From: Ligula intestinalis
Taxonomy: Eukaryota; Platyhelminthes; Cestoda; Diphyllobothriidea; Diphyllobothriidae
Length of the DNA stretch: 64,000 nucleotides
Direction of reading: 5' to 3'
NCBI GenBank assembly: GCA_036362985.1
Contig: JAYGXS010000005.1
Coordinates: 49,320,400 to 49,384,399, forward strand
This document shows, piece after piece, positions 21,584 through 32,324 of this stretch. How positions within the stretch are numbered: the stretch's first letter is position 1; every line of letters begins with the position of its first letter. The notes under the pieces were generated by a model. The model did not search any database. It was not told where the DNA came from and was given only the letters and a program-made list of their open reading frames with translations. Made by a program: the position numbers and the translations under genes.

Positions 21584-22156
21584 TTAAAGTTCTATCGGTT
21601 TATTCAGACCGAGAAGTTTGATGCGACTTTCAGGGTCGGTGAAGCCAGCATCGAGAATCAGGAGCGGTTGCCCTTTCACAGTCATATTAGTAAAACTCAG
21701 ACTGGCAACAGAGTAGGAGACGTCGGACTGGCCAAATGTAAGGCGCCTAGGCCGCAAAAATATAGACTTTGTGTAGGCAGTATACTGTTCAGTCTCCGGA
21801 TTAAAGTAGACTTGAAAGACACAGGACCGAGTCAATATATGTAGTAGGATGGGTGTCAGGGCAGCAAATGCCAGGCTACTGACGAGGAATGGCGCGAAGC
21901 TGGCTACAGTTTGAAATTTCTGAAAGATGAAAGGTTGAGCCATAAGAACAATTGCGCTGGAGGAGAGAGAAAATAACTTGACGCCAACGACAAGGGAGCC
22001 TATTGGGATCCGATAGATCAGCTGACCACGCTGATCTGGCACGGAGGTAGAAGCATAGTGGGCAAGGAAAGCCAGGCGTTGTGGGAGTCGAAAAGTGAGT
22101 AGGCGGGAATTCACACCCCTACATGTCAAACTGGCCAGCAGACTCAGTCGGAGCAT
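21584..22156 (-). CDS. TMEM70: TMEM70-like mitochondrial inner-membrane assembly protein
   Basis: An uninterrupted 190-codon gene. Residues 1-36 are basic and serine/leucine-rich with no acidic residue, as in a mitochondrial presequence. Then comes GQLIYRIPIG (45-54), a first membrane segment (about 55-77, starting VVGVKLFSLSSS), and a second (about 87-108). The second ends in TPILLHILTR, very like the TPxLLHFxTK signature of TMEM70. The tail has YFNPETEQYTAYTKS and ends LLGLNKPIEL, also as in TMEM70 (…MGYDK). In animals this protein forms a hairpin in the inner membrane and helps assemble ATP synthase and complex I. The ATG at 22156 gives the presequence, so the gene appears complete in one exon. 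AATAAA occurs inside the last codons (about 21598-21603). Confidence 0.88.
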   Translation of the reverse strand: MLRLSLLASLTCRGVNSRLLTFRLPQRLAFLAHYASTSVPDQRGQLIYRIPIGSLVVGVKLFSLSSSAIVLMAQPFIFQKFQTVASFAPFLVSSLAFAALTPILLHILTRSCVFQVYFNPETEQYTAYTKSIFLRPRRLTFGQSDVSYSVASLSFTNMTVKGQPLLILDAGFTDPESRIKLLGLNKPIEL

Positions 22157-22699
22157 TCAGACTTTAAGGATGACACTAAAAAGGGCAGAAATAGAAAACG
22201 ATGAAGGACTGGCATAAAAATCGCATCGATTCTAGAAAGCCGAACAGCATATGTGCGATTTGTGAAAAAGCCAGTTGTTTTTCAATTTCTTCGAAGAGCG
22301 TAAGGTGCATATCAGTTGCAATTTTAAGTATAACAAAAAAACAAATTTAAAGTCTGAAAGGATCCTAATGAATCAAGTTTCCATTTGAAGACGATACTAC
22401 AGAAAGGGGCAGGGTGGGCAAATCAGTCACACCGACTGAGGTCTGGCAAACGGATACACAGGAGGGCTGGTACAATCAAGCCTACTAATGCGCAAATTCC
22501 AGAATTTCGGAAATTTCCGTCCGCATAAACACCACGTTGAAGTACTCTTTAATTAGCCATTTTAACACTCTAATCAGCCACAATTAGGTTCGGTTCCCGA
22601 TGTCATGGCCCCCATGCAACCGCAACAATTGAAAGAGTTATCACAAGACTAATAATGACATATATGACGGATTGAATTCCTGACATGCTGTACAGACAG
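22157..22699. other. Intergenic, upstream of the TMEM70-like gene
   Basis: AT-rich and without a recognised element. It should contain the minus-strand promoter of the gene at 21584-22156. Confidence 0.4.
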
Positions 22700-23705
22700 T
22701 TGCTGAAGACATGAACTCGGAAGCAAAAATCTACGGTCTTTCCCAATAACTGCTGAGTTCCTTAAGGGTCTATCTTACACCCTCAACACTTCTCCCTCCA
22801 CACTGAGAACCGACAATCACCAAACGAATTTTGGTATGTAAAATGTGTTGATGAGATGGTTGCTGGTCATCCTTTCAAAATTCAGGCAAATCTCCAGGTA
22901 CTGGAAGATGAACTGGACCACGTTTCAGCGTAGTCGTTAGCCAGTGGTCTTCTAGAGTATAACCAGAAGTCAGTCCAGTGCGTTTTCCGATTGCGAACCT
23001 CTCTTAGTCCTGAAAGCTGAGACATCCTCCAATAAGTTATACGCGTTCCGATACGTTGGTGTTACTCTGACATCCAATCTTACATTTTCTCTTCCAAGTG
23101 AAACCATTTTCATTAAACTTCCTAAACTTCAATATTATATCCGTCAGGTACGTTCATATCACACACGTCAAGCCCTAAGCTGTCGATTTATAGGTGCTCG
23201 CATTTTCCCCCTCATTTTCGACGGCTCTCCGGTTATTTTTCCAGCCTTACTTAAAAAAGGCCTATTAATTTTTTAACGTATCCTACGAATGCTCTCTTCA
23301 GTTGCCGGTGTTTCTCATAATTTTAGCTGATATTATAATACAGCCACACTTCAAAACGGTCAAGCAATTTGTTGATCGCATTCTTGATGAGGTTGGTCCT
23401 CCACTCCACTCAGAATTAATGGCTCCGAGGTCTTCCTTACTATGTGCCGAAGCCTCCTATGTATTTCTTGCCATACATTGACATATTTCACTCTGTACTC
23501 CCATTCCTGGCGCGCTACCTCCTGTGTAAAGAAACGGAAATCCAGAATCTGAGACTAGACCTGTCTCTATAATAGATTTAGATTTGATGAAAACCTCTAG
23601 ATTGTTTAACATTTTATTAATTTATTTTTCGGAATCAGTAAATGGACCCATTCTGATTTTTTTTAAATGGTTGTTGCCTTCAAAATAAAGCACATTTCTT
23701 TCTTT
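22700..23705 (+). mobile_element. CR1-like LINE, RT palm to 3' end (dead)
   Basis: Conceptual translation with many stops and shifts shows the catalytic-site region near 22833-22860 as CVDEM, where CR1 elements have a YVDD/YADD-type box. Then come QANLQVLEDEL and QKSVQCV. The thumb and C-terminal blocks seen at 1-665 follow, including FPPHF, LLKKG-like and RILDE. AATAAA sits near 23690. Loss of the first aspartate context and the stops show that it is inactive. Confidence 0.75.
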
Positions 23706-25737
23706 CAAACTCGGAAAACACACGGAACATATTAACAAGGTACTTATTGCAGGTGGTGTATATCTTCAGAGCATATGAATAATGTGCCAAATTCATGCAG
23801 AAGAACAGCCTTGAGCGTAGTCTTCAGAAAAACTTCACATGGACACAAAAAGTATAGATGAAATCAGGAAAATATTTAACGCGATTCGATGGAAGATCTA
23901 CCTTTGACCACACTTTCAACTCCAGATAGTAAAACTGGCCACCAAACCAGAATTTTTGTCGATGACTTAGGTAACCGTCGTTTTCGGAGATTTTATTTAC
24001 TGGCCCGTTTAGGCCGAGCTTGAACATATAAGGGACTGCTACACTGTAGGTTCCCAAAGTAACTCTTTAGTAGCACAAAGCCGTCAGTAGGAATAAGCGT
24101 CTATTCTAACAACTCGCAGGCAGCCAGAGCGTGCTAAATAACTAAGTTATTGGGCTCTTGAAATGGCTCGATTTGGAAACATTGGCACAATTAAGGACGG
24201 CCATAATGACGAAAGAATCATTTTTTCGTCATTCTAGTGCACACTGGCTTCTGCTCTAGGTGACTAGGATAACGTGAAACGAATTAATTTCTGTTACAGC
24301 ACACCATGGAGAATGGCCGATTCCGTGTAATTGCAACGGGCATAACAGCATTCTCGTTTCTTCTCAGTTAATTAATATAGTTGCTCGTTCTTCTTCGTGG
24401 TTTTGACTCACACTGCGAAGTATATCGGGTTGGCTTGCGTCCCATAAACAAGGTAGCACGTTGACAGATTGAGCGTTATTGCCATAGGTAGTTTCAGTTC
24501 TTATCAGCGCAGCTTCAAGTGCTCGCAGAGCGGAGGAAAACTATGCGAGGATGGATATTTCCATAACAAATTTACGCGGAATGGCTGGCCAAATGTATTT
24601 AGAAGCCTAGGACTGCGTGTCCGAAACCGTGGGAAAAATAGAAATGCTAAAAAGGTAGGAGACGCTTCAGCATGCACATTGCTGCGATAATAAATCGGGG
24701 ATCTGTATATAGGCACGAAGCTAACATGCGCTGCAGGGTCATTAAAATTACAGATCAACCAAATCTGAAAAAATCTGCAATAAGGCATCAAATTATCACA
24801 CAGGTCACAGTAGACGCATACTCAGATCGCTCAAGTTGTGCGACAAACTTAAGGGTTATCAGAGACACTATAAAGCAGATTAAATAGCTTACGGCTCAAA
24901 ATGTTTTGCGGTGCGTTTTATGTTGCTACGACTTCATAAATCCTTTTCAGAGGACTCCGACAGTGTATCCTGACACTAGAATCGAAAAACTTCGATTGAT
25001 AATCGGTCACGATACAACGCCAAATACTGACAAAGGCACAGTGCCATATACATTTAAGATGACATAAAATTTTAGGAAACATATTGCATTTTCAGTAAAC
25101 TTTATTTACCGTAAGAAATATCAATAAATGTGGTCTCAATTAACAAAAATCAAAAGTCACAATATAAAGCCCGCAGCTTACCGACAAAACCTATTTCCAG
25201 GCACACAGCCAACGCACCAAAACCACTTTCAATTTCAGTTTACTTAAGCATTAAGATGGTCTTAGCGCACTGCATTCGTACTTTAACCTACGATATATCT
25301 AAGAGAAATATAATTATTTATTTCAAATTTTGGAAAAGCGATTTTCAATGTCAAAACTACACTCTACACTCGGGGCCTTATTCAATTGCACAGATTTATC
25401 CAACGACAATAGCATCATCGTATAAATCCCGTCTAGTTTTGGCAATTTGTCAACTTTACCATTAATTATCGTGCATTTAAATGAGAAGTAAATCAAAAGA
25501 GATTTAGAAATTCAACAAAGGAGATATGTTTATGCGTGAAAATGGTGGAAAATTGTAAACTAAGTGAGTTGCGGAGATGCTGTACATTTTCATAATGACA
25601 CGTACATCATTAATATTGATGCAAATTTCGAGAACTTGTGGGCTCTTGGCCATACTTATGTGTTGTTTAAATTTATCAATAACCAATTTTGTTAAAACTA
25701 AATACAACACACGTAGAATTTTTCGGTTTTGACGCGT
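23706..25737. other. No gene recognised
   Basis: Contains several open frames of 60-110 codons on both strands without motifs. One (23824-24057, minus) has a protein-like composition but no recognised family. Confidence 0.3.
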
Positions 25738-26163
25738 GCTAGCAATTATCTTGCTAATCACCCTCCACGGCTCAACTCTCTCCTCACCTGCCGCTGTTTA
25801 TTTTGCCCTTCAACGACACCTCTCTGGTGATCACTCTCGGGCTCCAGGAGAATCCAGCGACAATTTGCAAACGAGTTTTCTCTCCATTTTTGCAACTCGC
25901 AGCCCAACAAACTTGGATCCCAGTCCTCGCAGAGTTATCCTTTGGCAAGTCGACTACTTGACTACTGCCGAATAGGATCGTGAAGGATCTAAGTGAGTTG
26001 TATCATTTCTAATCTTCTTCGTCAATCTATTTACTGGATTTTACGACTTTTCCACTAGAATAGTCTAGTAAATCCCTTATTAGCAGTTAGTCTACCCTCG
26101 AAAGTTTTCCATTGCGTATTTGCTAAGACGTTTTGTATATTTGTAGTGATAAAGCCTCTACAA
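25738..26163 (+). mobile_element. 5' LTR of a Ty3/Gypsy element (boundaries approximate)
   Basis: The region ends just before a primer-binding site and an intact gag gene, so it should be the 5' LTR. TG near 25738 and ACAAA near 26163 are my best guesses for its ends. AATAAAG-like ATAAAGCC at 26152 lies where an LTR R region polyadenylation signal would be. No 3' LTR was found. Confidence 0.5.
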
Positions 26164-26166
26164 ATT

Positions 26167-26176
26167 TGGTGACCCC
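26167..26176 (+). promoter_or_regulatory. Primer-binding site, tRNA-Trp type, partial
   Basis: TGGTGACCCC is complementary to the CCA end and first seven bases of eukaryotic tRNA-Trp. After this the match stops (CTTTC instead of GACGTG). The same site is complete at 53101-53118. Confidence 0.65.
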
Positions 26177-26260
26177 CTTTCTATTGTTATCCACGTCTTA
26201 TTATTGATTCTATTCACCTGTTTTTTTTCGTTTGAATCTGCCGTTCATTAGTTTTTAACC

Positions 26261-27280
26261 ATGGGCGACGAATACCACCAATTTCACGATTGCGTCGAAG
26301 ATGATGCTGGCTCTAACAACTCGTGTGCACCATCTGCTCACGACGAGCCTCAGGCTTTTCAGATATCTATTAAGCTTCCCCCTTACGAAGTGCGCGACCC
26401 GACAGTCTGGTTCAAACATATCGAAGCTGTTTTCGCCTCACGTCAGATTACTGGCGAGCGTTCGCGTTACGCGTACGTCGTGCAGTACTTACCGTTCGAC
26501 ATCGCTTTCGCCGTTCAGGATCTCCTTGATCCTATCCCTAAAGTCAAACCTTACTCTAGCTTAAAAAAGGCTATTCTCGAACGTACGGCGCAATATGCCG
26601 ACAGCAAGCTTCGCCAACGCCTCAGCAACGTCGAGCTTGGCGACCAAACCCCCTCCGCTCTAATGCGCAACATGCGTCACCTGCTTGCTGGTCGCATCTT
26701 AGATGATTCTATTTTTCATCGCATTTGGATGGATAAATTACCCCATCCACTGCAACAAGTACTGGCCCTACTCGATGATGATGTTCCGCTGACCAAACTC
26801 GCGGAGCACGCAGACCGCATCCAACAATGTTACCCCGGTACTAGTTCGTACGCTGTAAACCAAGCCTCGACCTCAGTACCTCAGCATGCCGTCTCCCAGG
26901 TTTCGGCCTCACGATCCGACCGTAAACCTGACAGCCGTACACAGCGAAAGTCCACTAAATCGCTTGGTACCTCATCCCCGCGGTCTACTTCACCCACTCA
27001 ACCGATTCGAGACGTTACAGACCACAGAGATGACGACCTGCAGGATCCTAAAGATACTGTCAGGTTATTGTGCTCTCAAGTGAGCACGATGTGTTCGACA
27101 CTCAACCGGCTTCAAACCGGTCGTCCCTCTACAAGCCGCAACCGCTCTAACTCAAAAGAGCGTGCCGACGACAAATTCTGCTGGTACCACCGAACATTCG
27201 GCCCGGATGCTATTAAATGCGCCCCGCCTTGTTCTTATGCTCGACGTTCACGTTCGGGAAACGGCGCCGCAAGCCAGTAA
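26261..27280 (+). CDS. Ty3/Gypsy gag protein (DUF7041 type), intact ORF
   Basis: 339 codons without interruption, 85 bases after the primer site, starting in good context (ACCATGG). Residues about 30-105 look like the DUF7041 region found at the start of flatworm and arthropod Gypsy gag proteins (LPPYEVRDPTVWFKHIEAVF, then the YLPFDIAFAV stretch). Residues 120-190 give the capsid-like part with the LGDQTPSALMRNMRHL stretch. A serine/threonine/arginine-rich linker follows. The end has a zinc-binding motif C-x2-H-x9-C-x3-C (Cys307, His310, Cys320, Cys324), with FCWYHRTFG. Intactness next to a lost pol suggests a fairly recent insertion. The protein would form the RNA-packaging particle. Confidence 0.85.
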   Translation: MGDEYHQFHDCVEDDAGSNNSCAPSAHDEPQAFQISIKLPPYEVRDPTVWFKHIEAVFASRQITGERSRYAYVVQYLPFDIAFAVQDLLDPIPKVKPYSSLKKAILERTAQYADSKLRQRLSNVELGDQTPSALMRNMRHLLAGRILDDSIFHRIWMDKLPHPLQQVLALLDDDVPLTKLAEHADRIQQCYPGTSSYAVNQASTSVPQHAVSQVSASRSDRKPDSRTQRKSTKSLGTSSPRSTSPTQPIRDVTDHRDDDLQDPKDTVRLLCSQVSTMCSTLNRLQTGRPSTSRNRSNSKERADDKFCWYHRTFGPDAIKCAPPCSYARRSRSGNGAASQ

Positions 27281-27444
27281 TGGCGACGACTGGTGCTGGC
27301 CACTCGCGACACAGTCGCCTGTTTTACGTGACCGACAAGTTCACAGGGTTCCGTTTCTTGATCGACACAGGTGCAGAGGTTAGCGTTGTACCGCCCCCTC
27401 GTCGTCATCATCTCCAGCCATCGCAGTTTACACTGCAGGCATAA
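27217..27444 (+). pseudogene. Gypsy protease start, truncated
   Basis: Overlaps the end of gag in the -1 frame, as expected for a gag-pol frameshift arrangement. It reads RLFYVTDKFTGFRFLIDTGA followed by EVSVVPP; DTGA is the active-site motif of retroviral-type aspartic proteases. It stops at 27444 and nothing resembling the rest of the protease or the RT follows, so the element is cut here. Confidence 0.8.
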
Positions 27445-28150
27445 CGCATAAGGATACTGTACTGACTCATGTACTGCATTTTTTCTTTCTACGTTTGTCA
27501 AAATAGTTCAAGTCTCATGGTCATTATATGCATGGTGAGCCAACGATAAACTTTTTGAGGGTAACGCGTTCATGAGCGCACAATTTTCAAGGTGATGTTA
27601 ATTGATCAGCTGTGATAAAAACTCGCTTACCATACAACTTCTTGTGTAATCTGTAATTTCATCTCTAACGCCTCGTTGAGGGTCGAAACGTGAACTTTGC
27701 ATGCAACTTGTGAGGCAATCATAATCTTAAAAACGATCACACTGACTTCTCACAACTGCGCCACAAGGCATCTTCTTCTATATATAAAAATTTGTCAGTC
27801 GCGAAGGGCACGCTTATCATGACTATCTTGTAATTATAGCTTTTTTCTATGGTCTACTTTACTGCTAGCCGATAATTTCTGCAGTAGCCCGGCTCAACGG
27901 CCTATACATTTTTTCTCGCGCTGGCAGCCACCTGCCAGTTTTCTATACATCGCTCATTTAAATTATTTAAAGTAAAGCTGGAAATGTTGGATTGGATGGG
28001 AGTTACTGCATATTTTATAATTTTTTCCCTATTAACGGTGCTCCTCTTGCTTTTAAAGATTTCTGCGCATTAGGGTCTGCATATCGGATAAGAAATCGCC
28101 CTTTTTTGTAGTTCTAGTTCTCCGGCAAAACCAGGACAGGTGTGTTACCC
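27445..28150. other. No gene recognised
   Basis: AT-rich sequence between the broken Gypsy element and a LINE. No motif seen. Confidence 0.4.
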
Positions 28151-28154
28151 GTTA

Positions 28155-29050
28155 GTCTAGCTGCTGGCTACCTCGCGCGTCCACAAGTAGCGGATAGTGA
28201 CACGGCATTCAATTCAGGTTAACTGCAAAATAAGCAGGATCTTGCGTCTGGCAAATAAGCAGTCGCCAACCCAGCGGCGAAAATGTTACCATGGCGCGGA
28301 GGGCTTAGGTCTAGCGAACCAACTGCCTTATAAAATGCCGCAAGTACCAATGACGGCACTGTCGAATAGCGAGCGTGAAACGCCATTCAATAAATTTGCT
28401 TGCCACAACTGCCTTGTGGTTGGGTTATCGAGCCGACGTTTTAGAGAGACAACCTCGAAAAAGGAACCCAAGCGGCTGTTGGAGATCGGTCTATATTCAA
28501 CATCCTCAAGAATCCTCATACAAAACTGTCAACTCACAGTATTACGATCCCTGCTACGGTGTCCACGAGAACCATCGCGTTCCGCAGCCCTCGTCCAGTG
28601 GTGTGGCCGAATAATATTCAAGCTGGACAACTCGACCGAAAACGGACTTTTGGTATTGGAGGCTTGAATGTGCGAACACTTCTGGAACCTATTACTTAAA
28701 GTCTCCATGAATAACATGCGGATGGTTGTTGCCTGTTCGAAGTCCGACTCTCCGATTCAGGCGCACGAGAATTTAAAATCTCGGGAGCTGATTCTCACCT
28801 CATTCTTTATCACAGTGGCCCACGTGACTCATCTGGCAGACACGGTGTGGCTATTGCCTTCTCGAAATGAGCTTACCGTGCACTACTGACATGGGAACCA
28901 GTCAATGAGCGGATGTCTTCCGTTCGACTAAATGGCCATTGTACGAACACCTCTGTCGTCTCTGTGTATGCACGAACATCAGCGGTCAAACAGCAAGACA
29001 AAGAACGCAGCCCGTTTCAGGTGTACAAAATGAAGATGCCAGTATGCTAA
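28155..29050 (+). mobile_element. Endonuclease-RT LINE, leader and endonuclease domain (decayed)
   Basis: 28155-28530 matches the repeat at 8960-9400. From about 28650 the translation gives GLNVRTLLEP. Then, with stops, come SGADSHLILYHSGPRDSSGR, HGVAIAL, ALLTWEPVNERMSSVRLNGH and VSVYARTSA. This is the pattern of an apurinic-type endonuclease domain in LINEs: the GP-x-D…HGVA block, a WEPV block, and a VYAPT-like block. Several stops and a change at the expected proline of the last block show decay. The RT does not follow. Confidence 0.7.
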
Positions 29051-30109
29051 GAAATCGATAGACTATAACAAGAAAGTAGATAACCATAGTGAAAAGTGTA
29101 AAACCTCAACAATATTCAAAAACCAGCAGGGCAGAGCAAGACAAATCTACGTATTAATTGAAAGGGTAAATACTGTCAGCAACCAAGTAGCTGTAATTAG
29201 CATCCACCAAGTATTCGTTTGAAAGATTCTACAACCTTTCAGTCATACGAAGACCAACCGTTTCTCCTAGATTGACGGTAAAATTGAGAGAGAAGCCTAT
29301 TTATTTTATGCTGTTCTACTAGCAAAGGTACACTGCAAAATTTGTTCACTGTGCAAAACAAAACAGTGTGCTCATTCCTGTTCTATGACTTCTGTTGGTA
29401 TACGGCTGATGATTTGATTGCAGAGGTTATGATTGAACAGTTATGCTCAGTTCAAATGCTTCACGAAACATCTGCTAGATGTGTGAGAAAGGCCCAACTT
29501 AAGTTCCAATGGTAAGCAACAACTCAAAAGCTCAAAGAAGCTAACACGCTATGTAAAGTCACTGATTTTGCTTCTAGAAAGCTGGCTAAGAATAGAAAGT
29601 TCTTGCCAAAAGGACGGGCATAACTTCAGGAAAGCCCGTATGTGCAAAATTTAGGGGCAGTATCTTTGTGCCAACTCGAGGATGAACTGTGCTAATCGAT
29701 CGAAGCTTTCAGAAGGTGGAGAGAATGAGAACATTTTTCCTCCCTCTCGCATGGCTGCTAAAAGGACGTTGAAGGAGTTTTAAGAAGTTCAAATATAAAG
29801 GCATTTCGAAAGCAGTGGCTGGGATTGTAGAAATGAGATTATGTTGACAAAAAGGACCCCGGTTGTGGATAAACTGAGTATATCTTCGGAATTCTGATCC
29901 CTTATGCGTCTTTCTTGTTGCATGAAGACATGCAAAATACCAATGCTGGCAATACCATCTGCCTAACTTACTTGCCGCTGATCGGGCTTCAGAATGAGTC
30001 CCAAAGGAGAGCGGGACGATTGAGTTCCGTTAACGATCAGTGAACGTTCGCTAACGAGTTTCAATATTCATGAATAATATCAGCAAGATAACGAGGCCAT
30101 GGCGCTAAG
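29051..30109. other. No gene recognised
   Basis: No long open frame and no motif on either strand. Confidence 0.4.
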
Positions 30110-30215
30110 GTGATGGCTTCAAGCTTCGGATTGTGCATCAAGTGGGATTTGGTACGGCTGCTTGATGGCTTATATGCCAGAAGTGACCATTCCAGTCTCC
30201 CTGGCTACTGCCGAT
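30110..30215 (+). repeat. SINE tail, degenerate
   Basis: GGCTGCTTGATGGCTTATAT, then GCCAGAAGTGACCATTCCAG and TCTCCCTGGCTACTGCCG, parallels the hammerhead-like SINE tails. It has a three-base deletion in the CTGANGA region. The tRNA-like head (ATGGCGCTAAGGTGATGGC) is weak. Confidence 0.55.
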
Positions 30216-30649
30216 GATGCTATCTGGCTTAACCACCAGAATTCAAAGTATCAAATGACAAGGTGCGTTTATTACAATGCCAGATCCAGTGAACGGTGAG
30301 TGGTATATTAATTTCACCTTCTAACGCGGAAGGAGAGCGATCAACACTTAATAATCAACAAGAGAATGTGTGGTAGGCATACAATACCGCTCCATCTGTA
30401 CCGAGACGAGGATTGTTTAGTTTCATAAATATGGTCAATCCCTTTCCTCGGAAGTAGTACCTCCTTACCATAACCGTAAACCGAATGCTACAGCCCCTTC
30501 AAAGTCTCCTGGAATCTGGCGCAGGGACATCTGTAATCGGGGGGTATATAGTGCGGTGCCCAACCGGATATTCTGCAGCCGACGCCCAAAGTTGTTTTGG
30601 CCAGCGTCTTTTTTCAAGGTCAGCTGTCTCAAGGTCATCCAATACACCA

Positions 30650-30790
30650 GTCAACGCTTTCAGGCACGCTGACATGCAGAGACTTGACCGAATTCCACTC
30701 GGACACACCCATGTGCGTTCATGTTCTCGTGGCTGCCCACACGCCGGCCGACAGAGCCTACACCACCAGACACGACACCGCTCGGGTAAT
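30650..30790 (+). repeat. LTR-like fragment
   Basis: ACGCTGACATGCAGAGACTT, TTCCACTCGG and GGTTCTCG-type blocks match the LTR at 52760-53100 (ACGCGCTGACTTGCAGAGAC). It leads directly into a (CA)n tract. Confidence 0.55.
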
Positions 30791-30796
30791 GTCACA

Positions 30797-30835
30797 TACA
30801 CACACACACACCCACACACACACAAATTCACATAC
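30797..30835. repeat. (CA)n microsatellite
   Basis: An interrupted CA run just upstream of the direct repeat. The other copy of that repeat has a purer run at 60776-60821. Confidence 0.85.
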
Positions 30836-31665
30836 ACACGACGACAGTTCCCCCGTCGATTTCGACGATGGGCACCACGCGCTCCAACAAGCCGCAGCAA
30901 ACGCTGAAGCAAGCCGCAACTGACACAGAGGTGAGCTGGGCAAGCAATACGTAAGCGACAGCTAGCAGGAGCAACGCAGAGAACTGGCGCGAGGGAAAAC
31001 AGGAGTTTAGGCAGACTTGCGCAGAATCTACCCACTCGCTCGCCACTCCCACCTCCGTATCCGGTGTAAAGACAAAGTCAATAAGACCGGAGATGAGGGA
31101 GGGTGTAGATGGCTGGCGCGATAAACACTCAGCACGCGCACACTTGACACAGCCATCTCGCTAGGTATGCTCCCGACTGCGCGGGAGCGCCATAAAGGCC
31201 ACATTAAGAGGGAGCCATTGCAGCCTGACTCTCAGTCCTCCCTCTCCTCCTGTACGCACACATAGACACACGCATACAGAAGGAGCAGCTACGTAGGGGG
31301 TCCGAATTTTTCCGTCAGTTGGCAGACCCTCCAAGCCACGGCTTTTAGCGCACCGTGATAGATTCAGACGCATTCAGATTTATTATAGTGAGGGAAGAAT
31401 CGCGCCGAGGTCGACCTCACTCTCTCCCCCACCGCATAGTGACCGCCTAGCTTTTCGGGCACCCGCAGTGGGGCCTGAAACCCAGTGGGAGCGCGAGCGC
31501 AGTCACCAACAGGGAATCAGCAGTGAGAGAAAGTGCCAGCGTCTTCCAGGCCGCAGGGACCGTGGTTGGCTGAAGACTGGCATTGCATGTGCATACAGAC
31601 AATTGGATCTCAGAAGGGTGAGAGCAGCCCTGCATGAAGCCTGGGCCAACACCCTCCTGAGAGGG
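30836..31665 (+). repeat. Long direct repeat, copy 1
   Basis: Nearly identical to 60822-61645, from GACAGTTCCCCCGTCGATTT through CACCCTCCTGAGAGGGG. A frame starting ATGGGCACCACGCGCTCCAA is open for long in copy 2 but broken early here, so coding is unlikely. TTCCGTCAGTTGGCAGACC resembles the tail of the LINE at 8400-8940. It may be part of a LINE 3' region or a composite repeat. Confidence 0.75.
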
Positions 31666-31779
31666 GTAACCAGTCAGCCAACGACTGAAAGGCACTACCC
31701 ATGCTCCGTCGTCGGTTGGCGTCCGTGGGTGGGGCTGAAAGGAGAGCAAGAGACAATTGGTGAACTTTGCGATTGTGGG

Positions 31780-31935
31780 CGTGCAGAAAAAGAAGAAGAG
31801 GAAGACGAAGTAGAAGAAGAAGACGAGGAAGAAGGAGGGCAAAAGACGCACTAGAAGAGTAGGAAAAAGGGATAGGAAGAAGAAGAGAGTGAAAGAGGGA
31901 GATAGGGAGAGGAGGCGAGGGGGGAACGCAGACAG
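31780..31935. repeat. Purine-rich (GAA/GGA)n tract
   Basis: About 150 bases of almost pure A and G on the plus strand. It creates spurious acidic or proline/leucine-rich open frames on both strands. Confidence 0.8.
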
Positions 31936-32324
31936 GCCGAGAGAGAGGGGAGGAAATCAGGTATAGAAAAGAACAATGACAGCAAAATCTCAGCTTACCT
32001 TGCAGCAGAGAATCTTCAGTAACTACTGAGGTTTTCGTTTGTGCTAAAGACAGAACTTTAGGCGCAGCTATAATGAGGGTGAATGCGGTAATGAAGCGAG
32101 TAATATAAATACAATATGGTAGAAGTGCGGCAAAGAGAAGCAAAAAAGAAAAGAAAAAAAAATAGAGTCAGTAAGCCCTGTGCTAATTTTACTGATGCGG
32201 CCGACATAGAGAGGTGTGAAGTTGCTAATCTTTTCAGTGCGCATGCACTCCTAGGGCACTTCAGTACGATTCAGTCCAGTTGGCGTTACCCCCTGAACGA
32301 GTCACTATGTTTAGCCGCCGTCCG
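31936..32324. other. No gene recognised
   Basis: Short spacer between the purine tract and the LINE fragment. Confidence 0.4.

Noticed and set aside
23824..24057. 77-codon minus-strand frame with protein-like composition (SHRQKFWFGGQFYYLELKVW)
   Set aside because: No family recognised, no clear splice acceptor, no second copy. It could be an exon but the support is too thin.
31447..32143. Open frames of 130-177 codons on both strands
   Set aside because: They arise from the purine-rich tract; the proteins are runs of Glu/Lys or Leu/Pro/Phe.
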